Shown here one piece after another: positions 9,719 through 19,228 of a stretch of DNA of 64,000 nucleotides. Source of the DNA: an uncultured Gammaproteobacteria bacterium. Its GTDB lineage: Bacteria > Pseudomonadota > Gammaproteobacteria > Eutrophobiales > Eutrophobiaceae. Every line of letters begins with the position of its first letter. The first letter of the stretch is position 1. The stretch is taken from positions 186,001 through 250,000 of the forward strand of contig CALSOP010000001.1 in the NCBI GenBank assembly GCA_943788005.1, written 5' to 3'. The notes below the pieces were generated by a model. The model was not told the DNA's origin. It saw nothing but the letters and a program-made list of their open reading frames with translations, and did no database searches. Made by a program: the position numbers and the translations under genes.

Positions 9719-11380
9719 ATGAGTGAAAAAAAGCGACATCTTAACGCGCTCAAAACCGGTCAAAAGCTGCATTGGTATGAGATACGAGATATCTTGGGCC
9801 AAGGAGGCTTTGGTATAACCTATCTTGCCCAAGACCTTAATCTAGGGCACGAAGTTGCGATAAAGGAATATCTGCCTGTTGATCTTTCAATCCGCACCAA
9901 AAGTGGCACCGTTTCCCCTGTCTCAGATGCACACCATGAAAGATATTATTGGGGTCTGGAACGATTTTTGGAGGAAGCACGTACTCTTGGACAATTCAAA
10001 CACCCTAATATAGTACAAGTTCGAAATGTATTTGAGGCGAATAATACCGCCTATATGGTTATGGAGTATGAGCTTGGTGAAACATTTCAGGATATCTTGA
10101 ATCGGCGTAAGACAGTCAGTGAACAAGATCTGAAGACCATAATTTTTCCAATTGTCGATGGCATGAAAGTCGTTCATGCGGCCGGCTTTATTCATCGTGA
10201 TATAAAACCCGCAAATATTTTTCTACGTGTAGACGGAGATCCTGTTTTACTTGATTTTGGATCTGCAAGAACTTCATTAGGGCAGGGAGAACAATCTTTG
10301 ACCAGTATTTTTTCTCGAGGCTATGCACCTATCGAGCAATACAACACCAGTGAAGAGACGCAAGGCGCCTGGACTGATATTTATTCTATGGGCGCAACTA
10401 TGTATCGATCGATCAGCGGAATTCCTCCAACAGATGCAGTAGATCGTAGTGCGGCAATTGCCCAAATAGATTGCGACACCTATGTTTCAATAACAGAGAT
10501 TGCCAGTGAGGGCTATTCTGAAGACTTTTTACTAGCCGTTGATTATGCCTTGCAGTTTCGCCAGCAAGACAGGCCGCAATCAATGTCGGAATGGATTGCA
10601 ACATTTGATCGTCGTGACATCAGTAGTCGAAATCGTTTTACTAATGATAACTCTTTAATTGAAAAACAAATTGCTGCCGCTGAATTAGGTGATATCAGTG
10701 CACAATCAAAACTCGCTTTTATGTATGCAAAAGGGATAAATGCTGAGAAAGATGAAGCTACTGCTATAAGATGGTATATGGAAGCTGCAAATAATAATCA
10801 CATTAACGCCCAGTATAATCTTGCTCTCATTTATGCCAAAGGCAGAGGTGTTAAACAGGATTACCATCAAGCTATAAAATGGTATCAATTAGCTGCTGAG
10901 CAAGGTGACGAAAGTTCACAATACGCACTAGGCATGATGTATAGCAAAGGTATTGGCACAGAAAAAGACAACGAACTTGCCTACCTCTGGTTTTTAAAAG
11001 CTGCTAAACAGGAAAATACTAATGCAGAATTTAAAGTTGCGGAGATGTTACACAAGGGTATTGGTATCGAGGAAGATCTTAACGCAGCTTTCGATTGGTA
11101 TGAAAAAGCCTCTAGAAAAGATCATACTTTAGCTCAAATGAAACTGGCTTATATGTACGGCAAAGGGCATGGCATAAAACGTAATGATACCGAAGCCTTT
11201 CTCTGGTTTAGAAAAGCAGCAGAACAAGGACATCCTAAAGCTCAATATAATTTAGGTGTAATCTACGCTAAAGGACGCGGTATTACGAAAGATATGGATG
11301 AAGCAAAAAAATGGTACAGCCTCGCTGCTGCACAGGGCGATGAACATGCGGAAAAAGCTTTATTACGAATTTGTTCTTAA
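9719..11380 (+). CDS. Ser/Thr protein kinase with C-terminal Sel1 repeats
   Basis: The first 290 residues are a Hanks-type kinase: glycine loop LGQGGFG, the lysine in VAIKEYLP, catalytic loop HRDIKPANIF and the metal-binding DFG in LLDFGSAR. All catalytic residues are present. Residues about 318-550 are six to seven Sel1-like repeats of 36 residues (pattern AQYNLALIYAKGRGV..DY..A..WY..AAEQG), an alpha-solenoid used for protein binding. No membrane segment or PASTA domain is seen, so the protein is probably cytoplasmic with the repeats choosing substrates. No phosphatase gene is adjacent and the target is unknown. Confidence 0.9.
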   Translation: MSEKKRHLNALKTGQKLHWYEIRDILGQGGFGITYLAQDLNLGHEVAIKEYLPVDLSIRTKSGTVSPVSDAHHERYYWGLERFLEEARTLGQFKHPNIVQVRNVFEANNTAYMVMEYELGETFQDILNRRKTVSEQDLKTIIFPIVDGMKVVHAAGFIHRDIKPANIFLRVDGDPVLLDFGSARTSLGQGEQSLTSIFSRGYAPIEQYNTSEETQGAWTDIYSMGATMYRSISGIPPTDAVDRSAAIAQIDCDTYVSITEIASEGYSEDFLLAVDYALQFRQQDRPQSMSEWIATFDRRDISSRNRFTNDNSLIEKQIAAAELGDISAQSKLAFMYAKGINAEKDEATAIRWYMEAANNNHINAQYNLALIYAKGRGVKQDYHQAIKWYQLAAEQGDESSQYALGMMYSKGIGTEKDNELAYLWFLKAAKQENTNAEFKVAEMLHKGIGIEEDLNAAFDWYEKASRKDHTLAQMKLAYMYGKGHGIKRNDTEAFLWFRKAAEQGHPKAQYNLGVIYAKGRGITKDMDEAKKWYSLAAAQGDEHAEKALLRICS

Positions 11381-11498
11381 TGAGTACTTTCTAATAAGTT
11401 ATTTTAAAAACATCGAAACACAACTACCTATACAAAACGCAGCAAGTTTCAATTGTGCTCTAGAAAACTATTCTAATTTTTAAAGTTAAACTTAACAT

Positions 11499-12566
11499 TT
11501 ATTTTGTACGTTTTTCTAACCAAGCAGCCACAGAGGGCGGAATCATTTTTTGTGCTTTGCCGCTAACGTAGATGCCAATATGTCCACCTGGAAATTCCAG
11601 TGAATTATAGTCTTTGGAATTCACACATCCTTCTAGTGCTTTAGAAGCATCTGTAGGCACTAAATGATCGTCTCTAGCGTAAATATTTAATATGGGGATA
11701 GTTATCTTGCTAAGGTCAACTATATCTTCACCTATTTTAACTGTTCCTTTAACAAGTCCATTTTCTTGATAAAACTGTTTGATAAATTCTCGGAATGCTT
11801 CACCTGCCAGATCAGGACTATCAAATATCCATTTTTCCATACGCATAAAATTCATCGCTTTATCTTTATCATCAAGGATGTTTACAAGGTCTACATATTT
11901 TTGCCCCATTAACGTATAGGGTTTCAGGGTGAGGAATGTTGCATTAAGCATTTCACCGGGAATATTACCTAATGTATCAACGATTTGATCAATATCTATT
12001 TCTCTTACCATATGACTTAATAGATCTTGCTTAGTATGAAAATCAACAGGTGTAACTGTGGTAATAAGATTTTTTACTTTTTTCTGGTGCAGTGCTGTAT
12101 AACAAAGGCTAAATGCACCCCCCTGGCAAATCCCCAATAAATTGATGTTTCGTCGATTATGTTTTTCACAAATTACATCAACACAACGATCGATATAACC
12201 ATTAATATAATCATCCAGAGTCAGATATTTATCAGCACTAACAGGGTATCCCCAGTCAATAAGATAAACATCAACACCTTCATCAAGCAAGCCTTGAATC
12301 ATTGAACGGCCATCTTGCAAGTCAGCCATATAAGGTCTATTAACTAAGGCATAAACAATTAATAGCGGAACAGTATTTTGTTTTTTTGTTCGCGACTTGA
12401 AATGATATAAAACCAAACTATCTTCTTGGTAGACTGCTTCCTTATCAGAGACACCTACTTCAATCTCACCCAGATCAGCCAATGTTTTATAACCTTGTGC
12501 TAATTTTGAATTGAATTCGTGAATCTCATTCACAACATCTTCAGGTTTTAAATTGAATGGGGTCAT
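11499..12566 (-). CDS. phaC: Class III poly(R)-hydroxyalkanoate synthase subunit PhaC
   Basis: Catalytic subunit that polymerises (R)-3-hydroxyacyl-CoA into PHA granules. The 355-residue length is that of class III rather than the longer class I/II enzymes. The alpha/beta-hydrolase fold carries the lipase-like box GICQGG with the nucleophilic Cys, the Asp in YARDDHLVP and the His in GGHIGIYVS. It follows phaE by 15 bp, and class III activity requires both subunits. Confidence 0.96.
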   Translation of the reverse strand: MTPFNLKPEDVVNEIHEFNSKLAQGYKTLADLGEIEVGVSDKEAVYQEDSLVLYHFKSRTKKQNTVPLLIVYALVNRPYMADLQDGRSMIQGLLDEGVDVYLIDWGYPVSADKYLTLDDYINGYIDRCVDVICEKHNRRNINLLGICQGGAFSLCYTALHQKKVKNLITTVTPVDFHTKQDLLSHMVREIDIDQIVDTLGNIPGEMLNATFLTLKPYTLMGQKYVDLVNILDDKDKAMNFMRMEKWIFDSPDLAGEAFREFIKQFYQENGLVKGTVKIGEDIVDLSKITIPILNIYARDDHLVPTDASKALEGCVNSKDYNSLEFPGGHIGIYVSGKAQKMIPPSVAAWLEKRTK

Positions 12567-12581
12567 TGTTTACTCCAAACT

Positions 12582-13769
12582 TCAGAATTTTATTTCAATC
12601 ATGCCTTTGTTGGCAGATTTATTTTTAGTTTTTAGTTTTGCTTTATGTTTTGTTTTTTTCTTAGCTGGTTTTACAGTAGTTGTCGCCTTCTTCTTAACTT
12701 GCTTAAGTTCAACTACATTTGAAGAAGGAGAAACCACCTCTTTTTTTGTTATCTTTTTCCTTCTAACAACAGGTTTTGTTTCCTTTTTAACAACTGCAGT
12801 TTTAGTGTTCTTTTGTTCCAACTGTTTTTTAAGATTTTTTATCTCTACCTGCATTTTATTTACTTGTTTGCTTAATTCATAATGCCTGCGTTCCAATTCA
12901 TCCATAGATTTAGTTGTTGGCATATGCATCTCTGACAACAGATCTTCAGTTATTTCATGGCTTTGTTTCTTAAATGCCATCATTGAATTTACTAATCGTC
13001 CATTCAACTCAGCATATTCTTTTGTATAAACATATTCGCCGTATACTGCTTCATTTGATTCAATCCATAGATCGTATAACTGTCGCATTGTATCAATGGT
13101 TTCACCATCTTTTGACATACTAATAATTCGGTTACGCATTAAATCAAGAGCTTCTTGATTTAAACGTAACATCACAGACTGATATTCCTGAAAGTTTTCT
13201 TGGTAGTTAGCTAATAGTTTAATAGCATGCTTTGATTTATCCTGAGCTTCACGACTGTAGCCCAAGCCAGGAATAGATAACATCTGATCTCTTAATTTTC
13301 CTAAATCTGGATTCAATCCATCTAAAATTTCACTAGGATTGAACGATGAATTAGAAAAAGCTGATTTCATCAAATCTATTGGTTGCTCAAAGTTGTCCAT
13401 AAAGCCATTCAAGTTAAATGTATTCTTGCCACTTGAGAAAGCAGTCTCGATCTCTTTAAAACTTTTATTAATAAAATCTATTATTTGCTCTTTGCCATTT
13501 TTTGAGCTATTCATTCCATCAAGCAGGCTTGAAAATTGATCACTCATAAAATAATAGTTACGACATTGGTTAAGCACCTTCTCAAATATATTTGAGCTTT
13601 CGAATGGCATGTCTGTCTTAGCAGACTTCCACCAATCATCCATCGCATTTAACCAGACTGAATCCATTGCGGACTCTGGTGATTTAAATGCCATCAATGC
13701 ATCCATATACTTTTTCTGCATTTCAGACCAATCAAGTCCGTCAAATGGTGTTTTATATTTATTACTCAT
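12582..13769 (-). CDS. phaE: Class III PHA synthase subunit PhaE with lysine-rich tail
   Basis: Non-catalytic partner of PhaC. Residues 1-310 follow the PhaE pattern: an N-terminal DWSEMQKKYMDAL segment and a central helical region. A coiled coil at about 295-325 is followed by a tail of about 70 residues that is roughly one third lysine, with KPAKKKTK-like runs, and ends in GMIEIKF. As I understand the family, most PhaE proteins are shorter and end near the coiled coil. The tail resembles the histone-like tails of PhaF and PhaM, which tie granules to DNA. That role here is inference. Confidence 0.9.
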   Translation of the reverse strand: MSNKYKTPFDGLDWSEMQKKYMDALMAFKSPESAMDSVWLNAMDDWWKSAKTDMPFESSNIFEKVLNQCRNYYFMSDQFSSLLDGMNSSKNGKEQIIDFINKSFKEIETAFSSGKNTFNLNGFMDNFEQPIDLMKSAFSNSSFNPSEILDGLNPDLGKLRDQMLSIPGLGYSREAQDKSKHAIKLLANYQENFQEYQSVMLRLNQEALDLMRNRIISMSKDGETIDTMRQLYDLWIESNEAVYGEYVYTKEYAELNGRLVNSMMAFKKQSHEITEDLLSEMHMPTTKSMDELERRHYELSKQVNKMQVEIKNLKKQLEQKNTKTAVVKKETKPVVRRKKITKKEVVSPSSNVVELKQVKKKATTTVKPAKKKTKHKAKLKTKNKSANKGMIEIKF

Positions 13770-13886
13770 TTTTTATTTTCTCTGAGTTTTGACATTTATC
13801 TTTAAAACAGCTTAACAAATAAGATTGACTATTTTTACAAATTACAATATTTATCCTGTATACATTCAGCATACTAAATATTTTTC

Positions 13887-13922
13887 AAAAAAAAACCCGC
13901 ATAACTGTATGAGTTATGCGGG
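13887..13922 (-). terminator. Intrinsic terminator after phaP
   Basis: CCCGCATAACT (13896-13906) and AGTTATGCGGG (13912-13922) form a perfect 11-bp stem with a 5-nt loop. On the minus strand it is followed by nine T residues (13887-13895). It separates abundant phaP transcription from phaE-phaC. Confidence 0.88.
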
Positions 13923-13952
13923 CACACATAGAGGAGGAAGGTATTTATGTGA

Positions 13953-14357
13953 TTAAGCCGCTTTTTTACTACGCTTAGCAGCTGGCTTCTTCGCTGCAGG
14001 TTTTGATTCTACAACTGCATTTTCGATATTTTTTTCGAAAAAGCTTACGACATCATCACGTGAACCATTCAAGATATCAGCAGCTTTACTACCGAGCTCC
14101 ATCGCTTTAGTACCATACTCAGTCGCATATTTCGTTTCAGCTGCCACCAAATCTTTATAATCTTTGGTTGAACTAAGTGTTTTTACGAATTCAACACCAG
14201 ATTCTATGCTGTAAGTCGCAAATCCCATTTGCAGTTCTGCTAAGTTTTTAAATACATTAGTGTTGATAGCACTTAATTCTTGCATAGCTGCGTATGAAGA
14301 TTTACCAGCTTCTGTCATTTTTTCAATTATTTCGTTTTGCATTTCTATATCTCCCAA
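13953..14357 (-). CDS. phaP: Phasin family PHA granule protein
   Basis: A 134-residue helical amphipathic protein with the phasin pattern (ALQELSAINTNVFKNLAELQ and a second helix around EFVKTLSS). Phasins coat PHA granules and control their size. The last 20 residues are a basic AAKKPAAKRSKK-type tail. It has its own strong promoter with an operator-like motif and its own terminator, which fits high, regulated expression. Confidence 0.9.
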   Translation of the reverse strand: MGDIEMQNEIIEKMTEAGKSSYAAMQELSAINTNVFKNLAELQMGFATYSIESGVEFVKTLSSTKDYKDLVAAETKYATEYGTKAMELGSKAADILNGSRDDVVSFFEKNIENAVVESKPAAKKPAAKRSKKAA

Positions 14358-14411
14358 AAGACTTTTAAGTTTCGATTCCTATAATTAGCGCTAGCGAAAT
14401 AATTGTGCAGC

Positions 14412-14435
14412 GCAACATATTGCAATGCAACATAT
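14412..14435. promoter_or_regulatory. Operator-like repeat over the phaP promoter
   Basis: GCAACATAT occurs twice, at 14412-14420 and 14427-14435, separated by TGCAAT. The second copy covers the phaP -10 box and the first covers the region just downstream. PhaR-type repressors bind GCA/TGC-rich dyads at phasin promoters, so a PhaR-like site is a reasonable guess. A related palindrome is upstream of acs at 17243. Confidence 0.5.
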
Positions 14436-14457
14436 AATAGCCTATGCGCTATGTCAA
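14429..14457 (-). promoter_or_regulatory. Sigma70-type promoter of phaP
   Basis: On the minus strand TTGACA (14452-14457) and TATGTT (14429-14434) are 17 bp apart. The -35 is a perfect consensus and the spacing is optimal. The expected start is about 70 nt upstream of the phaP ATG. Confidence 0.7.
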
Positions 14458-14562
14458 CTTTTTTTTAGCTAACGGCATCTAATAGGAGCCGACCTGATTG
14501 CAGGAGCGAATAATGTAATATACGCAAATCTGAAAAGACAGCTTTTTAACTATAACTCCTTG

Positions 14563-15111
14563 TTAGTAATGTAATTCTTCAGGAGATGCAGAATAGGCTT
14601 CCATCGATTCTAAAATCTCAGTTTTAGCTTGTTCACTGTCGTACCAACCATCGATCTTGACCCATTTATTTGGTTCCAGATCCTTATAATGCTCGAAAAA
14701 ATGGGTGACTTGATCGAGTAAGGCCGGTTGTACGTCCTTATAAGAATTTATATTTCGATTAAATTTTGAAACCGAATCAAGAGGTATACACATAACCTTA
14801 CTGTCATCGCCGGCTTCGTCCGTCATTTTCAAAACACCTATTGGACGACATGGAACAACTGCGCCATGAATAATAGGCATTGGCGTCATGACGATCACGT
14901 CTACTGGATCACCATCCTTTGCCAAAGTCTTTGGAATATATCCATAATTACATGGGTAATGCATCGATGTGTTTAGAAAACGATCCACAAACATGGCGCC
15001 GCTTTCTTTATCCAGCTCATACTTCACTGGTGGGCCATGAATTGGAATTTCAACAACTACGTTCACTTCATGTGGCGGGTTTTTACCTGCAGTAACTCTA
15101 TCAAGATTCAT
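14563..15111 (-). CDS. ppa: Inorganic pyrophosphatase (family I)
   Basis: Hydrolyses PPi to two phosphates, pulling forward reactions that release PPi. The 182-residue protein carries the family I metal signature DGDPVDVIV, the YNYGY-like motif CNYGYIP, and the Lys and Arg residues of the active site. It begins 20 bp after the acs stop on the same strand, and acetyl-CoA synthetase releases PPi, so the pairing makes sense metabolically. Confidence 0.96.
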   Translation of the reverse strand: MNLDRVTAGKNPPHEVNVVVEIPIHGPPVKYELDKESGAMFVDRFLNTSMHYPCNYGYIPKTLAKDGDPVDVIVMTPMPIIHGAVVPCRPIGVLKMTDEAGDDSKVMCIPLDSVSKFNRNINSYKDVQPALLDQVTHFFEHYKDLEPNKWVKIDGWYDSEQAKTEILESMEAYSASPEELHY

Positions 15112-15131
15112 GAGAAGCGTTCCTTAAAATT

Positions 15132-17069
15132 TTATTTATTAGCACGGTGTTCGATCAGATCGTCAACCACAGCGGGTTCAGCAAGCGTACTCGTGTCACC
15201 CAAAGTATCCAGTTCGTTTGCAGCGACCTTACGTAAGATGCGTCGCATGATCTTTCCTGAACGTGTTTTTGGTAGCCCAGGCGCCCATTGAATAACGTCT
15301 GGTGATGCAATGGGGCCAATCTCTTTCCTGACGTGTTTAACGAGTTCCTTGCGTAAGTCATCAGTTGCTTCAACTCCAGTCATTAAGGTGACATAGGCAT
15401 AAATGCCCTGACCTTTTATATCATGAGGAAAACCCACAACCGCCGCTTCAGCAACATCCGCATGAGAAACTAAAGCGCTTTCAACTTCAGCAGTTCCCAT
15501 TCGATGGCCTGATACATTAATGACATCATCAACACGACCAGTGATCCAGTAATAACCATCTTCATCACGACGAGCTCCGTCACCACTGAAATATTTACCC
15601 GGGAACATCGTAAAGTAGGCTTCCTTAAAACGAGCATGGTCACCATATAAAGTGCGCATCTGCCCAGGCCACGGCCGTTTAATGCATAATGCACCCTCGG
15701 TTGCACCTTCCAGTTCATTTCCTTGATCATCAACTAGACAAGGTTCTACACCAAAGAAAGGAAGTGTTGCAGAGCCAGGTTTGAGTGGTGTAGCACCAGG
15801 AAATGGGGTAATCAGGTGACCTCCCGTTTCCGTTTGCCACCAGGTATCAACAATAGGACATTGTCCTTTTCCGATGACATTGTAATACCATTCCCAAGCT
15901 TCAGGGTTAATTGGCTCACCCACAGAACCGAGAACTCGTAAACTCGATCGGTCTGTTTTATTGACAAACTCATCACCCTGTCCCATTAACATACGAATAG
16001 CAGTTGGTGCAGTATAAAATGAGTTTACTTTCCATTTATCTACAACCTGCCAAAAACGGCTAGCATCTGGGAAGTTTGGCACCCCTTCGAACATCACTGA
16101 GGTAGCACCATTGGCAAGAGGACCATAAACAATATAAGAGTGACCTGTTACCCATCCGACATCAGCTGTACACCAATACACTTCTCCTTCCTGATAGTCG
16201 AAAACATATTTATGCGTCATTGCTGCATACAGCAAATAACCGCCGGTTGTATGTACAACGCCTTTTGGCTTACCAGTAGAACCTGATGTGTAAAGGATGA
16301 ATAACGGATCTTCTGCATCCATCTCTTCAGGAGGGCAATCTGCTGACGCAGCTTTTACAGCATCGTGGTACCAAACATCTCTATCATTGTTCCATTCGAT
16401 ATCACCACCAGTACGCTTAACAACAATACATGTATGCACATTAGGGCAGTCAGCTAATCCTTTATCTGCATTAGCCTTCAATGGTATATGTTTCTTACCG
16501 CGAAGACTGTAATCGCTGGTGACCACTACTTTACAATCAGAGTCATTAATACGATCGCGTAGTGCGTCAGGAGAAAAACCGCCGAATACTATTGAATGAA
16601 TAGCACCGATTCGGGTACAAGCCAACATCGCTACTGATGCTTCAGCAATCATAGGCAAATATAAACAGACACGATCGCCTTTTTTAACGCCACGTGCTTT
16701 TAGTGCATTGGCGAATCGACAAACTTCCTCATGTAGCTCTTTATATGTGATTTGTCGATCTTCTTCAGGATCGTCACCTTCCCAAATAATGGCGACTTGA
16801 TCTCCTCGTGACTCGAGGTGCCTGTCTAGACAATTGTATGAAACATTTAATTTTCCACCAACAAACCAATTGATATTTGCTTCGTTATAATCCCAATCCT
16901 GAACTTTGTTCCATTTGGAAGACCAACTCAGGAATTCTTCGGCCTGTTCACCCCAAAATGCATCAGAATCGTTTATTGACCGCTCATACATCTCACGATA
17001 TCGTTTTGCATTAATATGCGCATTTTTAGCTATATTCTCAGGTACATCATAAGTTTTTTCTTCAGCCAC
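15132..17069 (-). CDS. acs: Acetyl-CoA synthetase (AMP-forming)
   Basis: Activates acetate to acetyl-CoA through acetyl-AMP. Visible motifs are the P-loop [11 protein letters not shown], the WWQTETGG motif, the hinge and A8 region around [11 protein letters not shown], and the catalytic Lys of TRSGKIMRR, which is the site acetylated in regulated Acs enzymes. A GTG at 17069 with GGGGGA upstream gives the family N-terminus [16 protein letters not shown] and 645 residues. An ATG at 17138 would add 23 atypical residues. It precedes ppa and the pha genes on the same strand; a palindrome lies about 180 bp upstream. Confidence 0.95.
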   Translation of the reverse strand: MAEEKTYDVPENIAKNAHINAKRYREMYERSINDSDAFWGEQAEEFLSWSSKWNKVQDWDYNEANINWFVGGKLNVSYNCLDRHLESRGDQVAIIWEGDDPEEDRQITYKELHEEVCRFANALKARGVKKGDRVCLYLPMIAEASVAMLACTRIGAIHSIVFGGFSPDALRDRINDSDCKVVVTSDYSLRGKKHIPLKANADKGLADCPNVHTCIVVKRTGGDIEWNNDRDVWYHDAVKAASADCPPEEMDAEDPLFILYTSGSTGKPKGVVHTTGGYLLYAAMTHKYVFDYQEGEVYWCTADVGWVTGHSYIVYGPLANGATSVMFEGVPNFPDASRFWQVVDKWKVNSFYTAPTAIRMLMGQGDEFVNKTDRSSLRVLGSVGEPINPEAWEWYYNVIGKGQCPIVDTWWQTETGGHLITPFPGATPLKPGSATLPFFGVEPCLVDDQGNELEGATEGALCIKRPWPGQMRTLYGDHARFKEAYFTMFPGKYFSGDGARRDEDGYYWITGRVDDVINVSGHRMGTAEVESALVSHADVAEAAVVGFPHDIKGQGIYAYVTLMTGVEATDDLRKELVKHVRKEIGPIASPDVIQWAPGLPKTRSGKIMRRILRKVAANELDTLGDTSTLAEPAVVDDLIEHRANK

Positions 17070-17242
17070 AGTAGTCCCCCAACCGATTTTATTTGCCAGT
17101 GAATTATTTATAGTTTGAAAAATTAAATGTTGATCCACATCAATTCTTCAAATAATTAATCTAAATAATCTCTCCTTAGAACAACATATCATATACCTGT
17201 CGATTAAATTATTTAAATTTTCTTTTATATAATCAGAACTTA

Positions 17243-17259
17243 TGTTGCATATTGCAACA
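17243..17259. promoter_or_regulatory. Palindrome upstream of acs related to the phaP operator
   Basis: TGTTGCA and TGCAACA flank a TAT centre. The half-site matches the GCAACAT/TGTTGC motif repeated at the phaP promoter. It lies in the DUF4197-acs gap upstream of acs, near a possible TTATAT -10 on the minus strand. A common regulator of acetate use and PHA storage would explain both, but the match is short. Confidence 0.4.
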
Positions 17260-17327
17260 CAGCCCATATTCGATCATGCTTTATGATTTTCTCAAAACAC
17301 CTTGAAATTATTATCTATCTTGCAGCG

Positions 17328-18074
17328 TTAATCAGATGAAAATACTTTTTTCAATATATCGGAAGTTCTAGCAGTTGGATTAGCTCTAATCAATTTTTCT
17401 TCATTAGCAACAAGATTAAATACCCCGCTAACTGCTTTATCAGTAACATATTTATCCAGATCTAATGATTCGACATCTATTAATTTTGACATCATGCCAA
17501 GATTATCTATAAGGGCTTTATAATTTTCAGTGACACCAACATTATTGGTAGCCTGCTTAACCATTGGTAAAAACTGCTGATGTAATTGACTGCCACTAGT
17601 TTTTTTCAGGTACTCAGTAGCTGCATTATCAGGTCCTTGTAAAATGCCATATGCATCTTCAATAGACATGTTTTTGATGGCTCTACTAAAGATTGACATT
17701 GCTTTGGGTACTGCTTTTTCAGCCGCTCTATTCATAGACAATACAAAATCATCGGCAATATCGTCTTGCTTTAATTTTCTTAATGCAGTTTCAACAGTTT
17801 GCAGTTTTTCTGGCATTGGAATCCTTAGTTTTGGATGCGCAAAAAACCCATTTTCCTTCCCCAAGGTTGATACTGCACTCTGAGTTCCTTTTATCAATGC
17901 TTCTTTCAAACCTGACACAATATCGGCCTGACTAAGGTTTGATTTAGCTAATGTTGCTGGTGTTTGTTCTTTAAAAAAATCAACAAAATCATTCCACGCC
18001 GATTGGCAAGGCAAAGACAACCCAACCAGTAGTGGCAACAGCATAAAAGACTTTAAACTACATTTAATATTCAA
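17328..18074 (-). CDS. DUF4197 family exported protein
   Basis: A 248-residue protein with an N-terminal Sec signal peptide (hydrophobic FMLLPLLVGLSLP then CQSA). The mature part follows the DUF4197 pattern: LKEALIKGTQSAVSTLG, RIPMPEKLQ, a helical EKAVPKAMSIFSRAIKNMSIEDAYGIL, and a conserved end with SGVFNLVANEEKLIRANP. The family is periplasmic or outer-membrane associated and has no assigned function. No neighbour suggests a role here. Confidence 0.88.
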   Translation of the reverse strand: MNIKCSLKSFMLLPLLVGLSLPCQSAWNDFVDFFKEQTPATLAKSNLSQADIVSGLKEALIKGTQSAVSTLGKENGFFAHPKLRIPMPEKLQTVETALRKLKQDDIADDFVLSMNRAAEKAVPKAMSIFSRAIKNMSIEDAYGILQGPDNAATEYLKKTSGSQLHQQFLPMVKQATNNVGVTENYKALIDNLGMMSKLIDVESLDLDKYVTDKAVSGVFNLVANEEKLIRANPTARTSDILKKVFSSD

Positions 18075-18178
18075 AAGAATACCTCGCTTTCATTTATAAA
18101 TTAGACTGTATATTCTTACAAATGAGTATAAAACTAATTTTCAAGTATCATATCTCATCAATAAAATAGGGGAATAAT

Positions 18179-18337
18179 ATGAATAAGGTTGTGCTAATAA
18201 TTATTGCTATCCTGTTACCACCAGTTGCTGTTTTTCTGAAAAAAGGCGCAGGTAAAGATTTAATAATTAATATTGTCCTGTGCTTACTGATGTTTATCCC
18301 TGGTGTTGTGCACGCTATTTGGTTAAACATGAAGTAA
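18179..18337 (+). CDS. YqaE/Pmp3 family small membrane protein
   Basis: A 52-residue ORF begins at ATG 18179 with TAGGGG about 7 nt upstream and ends at TAA 18335-18337. The protein has two hydrophobic helices with the UPF0057 pattern: AILLPPVAVFLKKG, then INIVLCLLMFIPGVVHAIW. This family of tiny inner-membrane proteins is associated with membrane potential and stress in bacteria and yeast. It is too short for usual gene-length cut-offs. It converges with the OmpA-type gene through a shared hairpin. Confidence 0.88.
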   Translation: MNKVVLIIIAILLPPVAVFLKKGAGKDLIINIVLCLLMFIPGVVHAIWLNMK

Positions 18338-18367
18338 AAAAAAGGGATCAATCTTTCGATTGATCCC
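18336..18367 (-). terminator. Intrinsic terminator of the OmpA-type gene
   Basis: GGGATCAATC (18344-18353) pairs with GATTGATCCC (18358-18367) around TTTC. The minus strand reads into TTTTTTT (18336-18343 region), so it serves the lipoprotein gene ending at 18393. It may also stop the convergent small gene. Confidence 0.85.
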
Positions 18368-18392
18368 TTAGATCAAATTGATTTGATAACTG

Positions 18393-19157
18393 TTATTTAG
18401 CTAACACATCAACACGTCTGTTTGCAGCTCTGCCTTCTCTTGTATCATTAGATGAAACAGGATTCATTTCACCTTTACCAACGGCAGTAATACTAGCAGT
18501 AACACCTTTTGAGGCAAGGTAGTTCTTTACTGAATTAGCACGTCGTTCTGATAATCCCTGGTTATAAGCATCTGGACCGTTACTATCTGTATGTCCTTCA
18601 ACTGTGATGCTGGCGTCAGATCGAGAATTGATAGTTTGAGCAGCATTATCAAGAATTGATTTCGCTTCACTGGTCAGGGTTGCACTATCAAATGCAAAGT
18701 TTACACCGGTCAGTGAGACAATCTTTCTTGTACAACCATCGGTGTTAACGACAACTCCTGCTGGAGTACCTGGGCACGCATCAAGATAGTTAGGAACGCC
18801 ATCACCATCATCATCTAAAGCACAACCATTACTATCAACTTTGATACCATCTGGAGTGAAAGGACATACGTCTTTTGCATCTACAACGCCATCACGATCT
18901 TGATCGTCTGGCCAGAAATACCCTGTTTGAGGCTGTTCTTCAGGAGCCATTGAAGGAGCTGAGCCACCGCAAGCTGGAGGCGCTGAATCAGCAGTTCTGC
19001 CACTGTGGCCCCAACACTCACCAAATCTATTCACCCAAATTTGGCCACCTGATTTAGTGACATAACCTTCACCCGGATCTTCCCAAGACCCTGTGGATGC
19101 GCATGCCGAAACTAATGCGAGCATAGTTAAGACACATAGTAATTTTATTTGCTTCAT
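18393..19157 (-). CDS. OmpA-family lipoprotein with TSP type-3 repeats
   Basis: Signal peptide with a lipobox (LALVSAC) that would give an N-terminal lipidated Cys near residue 19. Next come a Cys-containing segment (FGECWGHSGR, PPACGG), two calcium-binding thrombospondin type-3 repeats (DQDRDGVVDAKDVCP and DDDGDGVPNYLDACP), and a C-terminal OmpA domain with the peptidoglycan-binding pattern EGHTDSNGPDAYNQGLSERRA. It probably tethers the outer membrane to peptidoglycan. The start at MKQIKLL (19157) is preferred over the ATG 21 bp upstream because it gives a standard lipoprotein signal. A CRP-like site lies about 80 bp upstream. Confidence 0.92.
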   Translation of the reverse strand: MKQIKLLCVLTMLALVSACASTGSWEDPGEGYVTKSGGQIWVNRFGECWGHSGRTADSAPPACGGSAPSMAPEEQPQTGYFWPDDQDRDGVVDAKDVCPFTPDGIKVDSNGCALDDDGDGVPNYLDACPGTPAGVVVNTDGCTRKIVSLTGVNFAFDSATLTSEAKSILDNAAQTINSRSDASITVEGHTDSNGPDAYNQGLSERRANSVKNYLASKGVTASITAVGKGEMNPVSSNDTREGRAANRRVDVLAK

Positions 19158-19228
19158 TATTTTAATCCCTCTTTTCATTCACGATATTTACGTTGAATTT
19201 CAGATAAGCTTCTGATTCTTAGATATTA

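Noticed and set aside
12553-12882. 109-codon hydrophobic plus-strand frame over the phaE tail
   Set aside because: It is the complement of the lysine-rich tail (AAA/AAG becoming TTT/CTT), giving false Phe/Leu hydrophobicity.
18148-18351. 67-codon minus-strand frame
   Set aside because: Antisense to the YqaE-like gene, whose plus-strand reading has a clear family match and ribosome-binding site.
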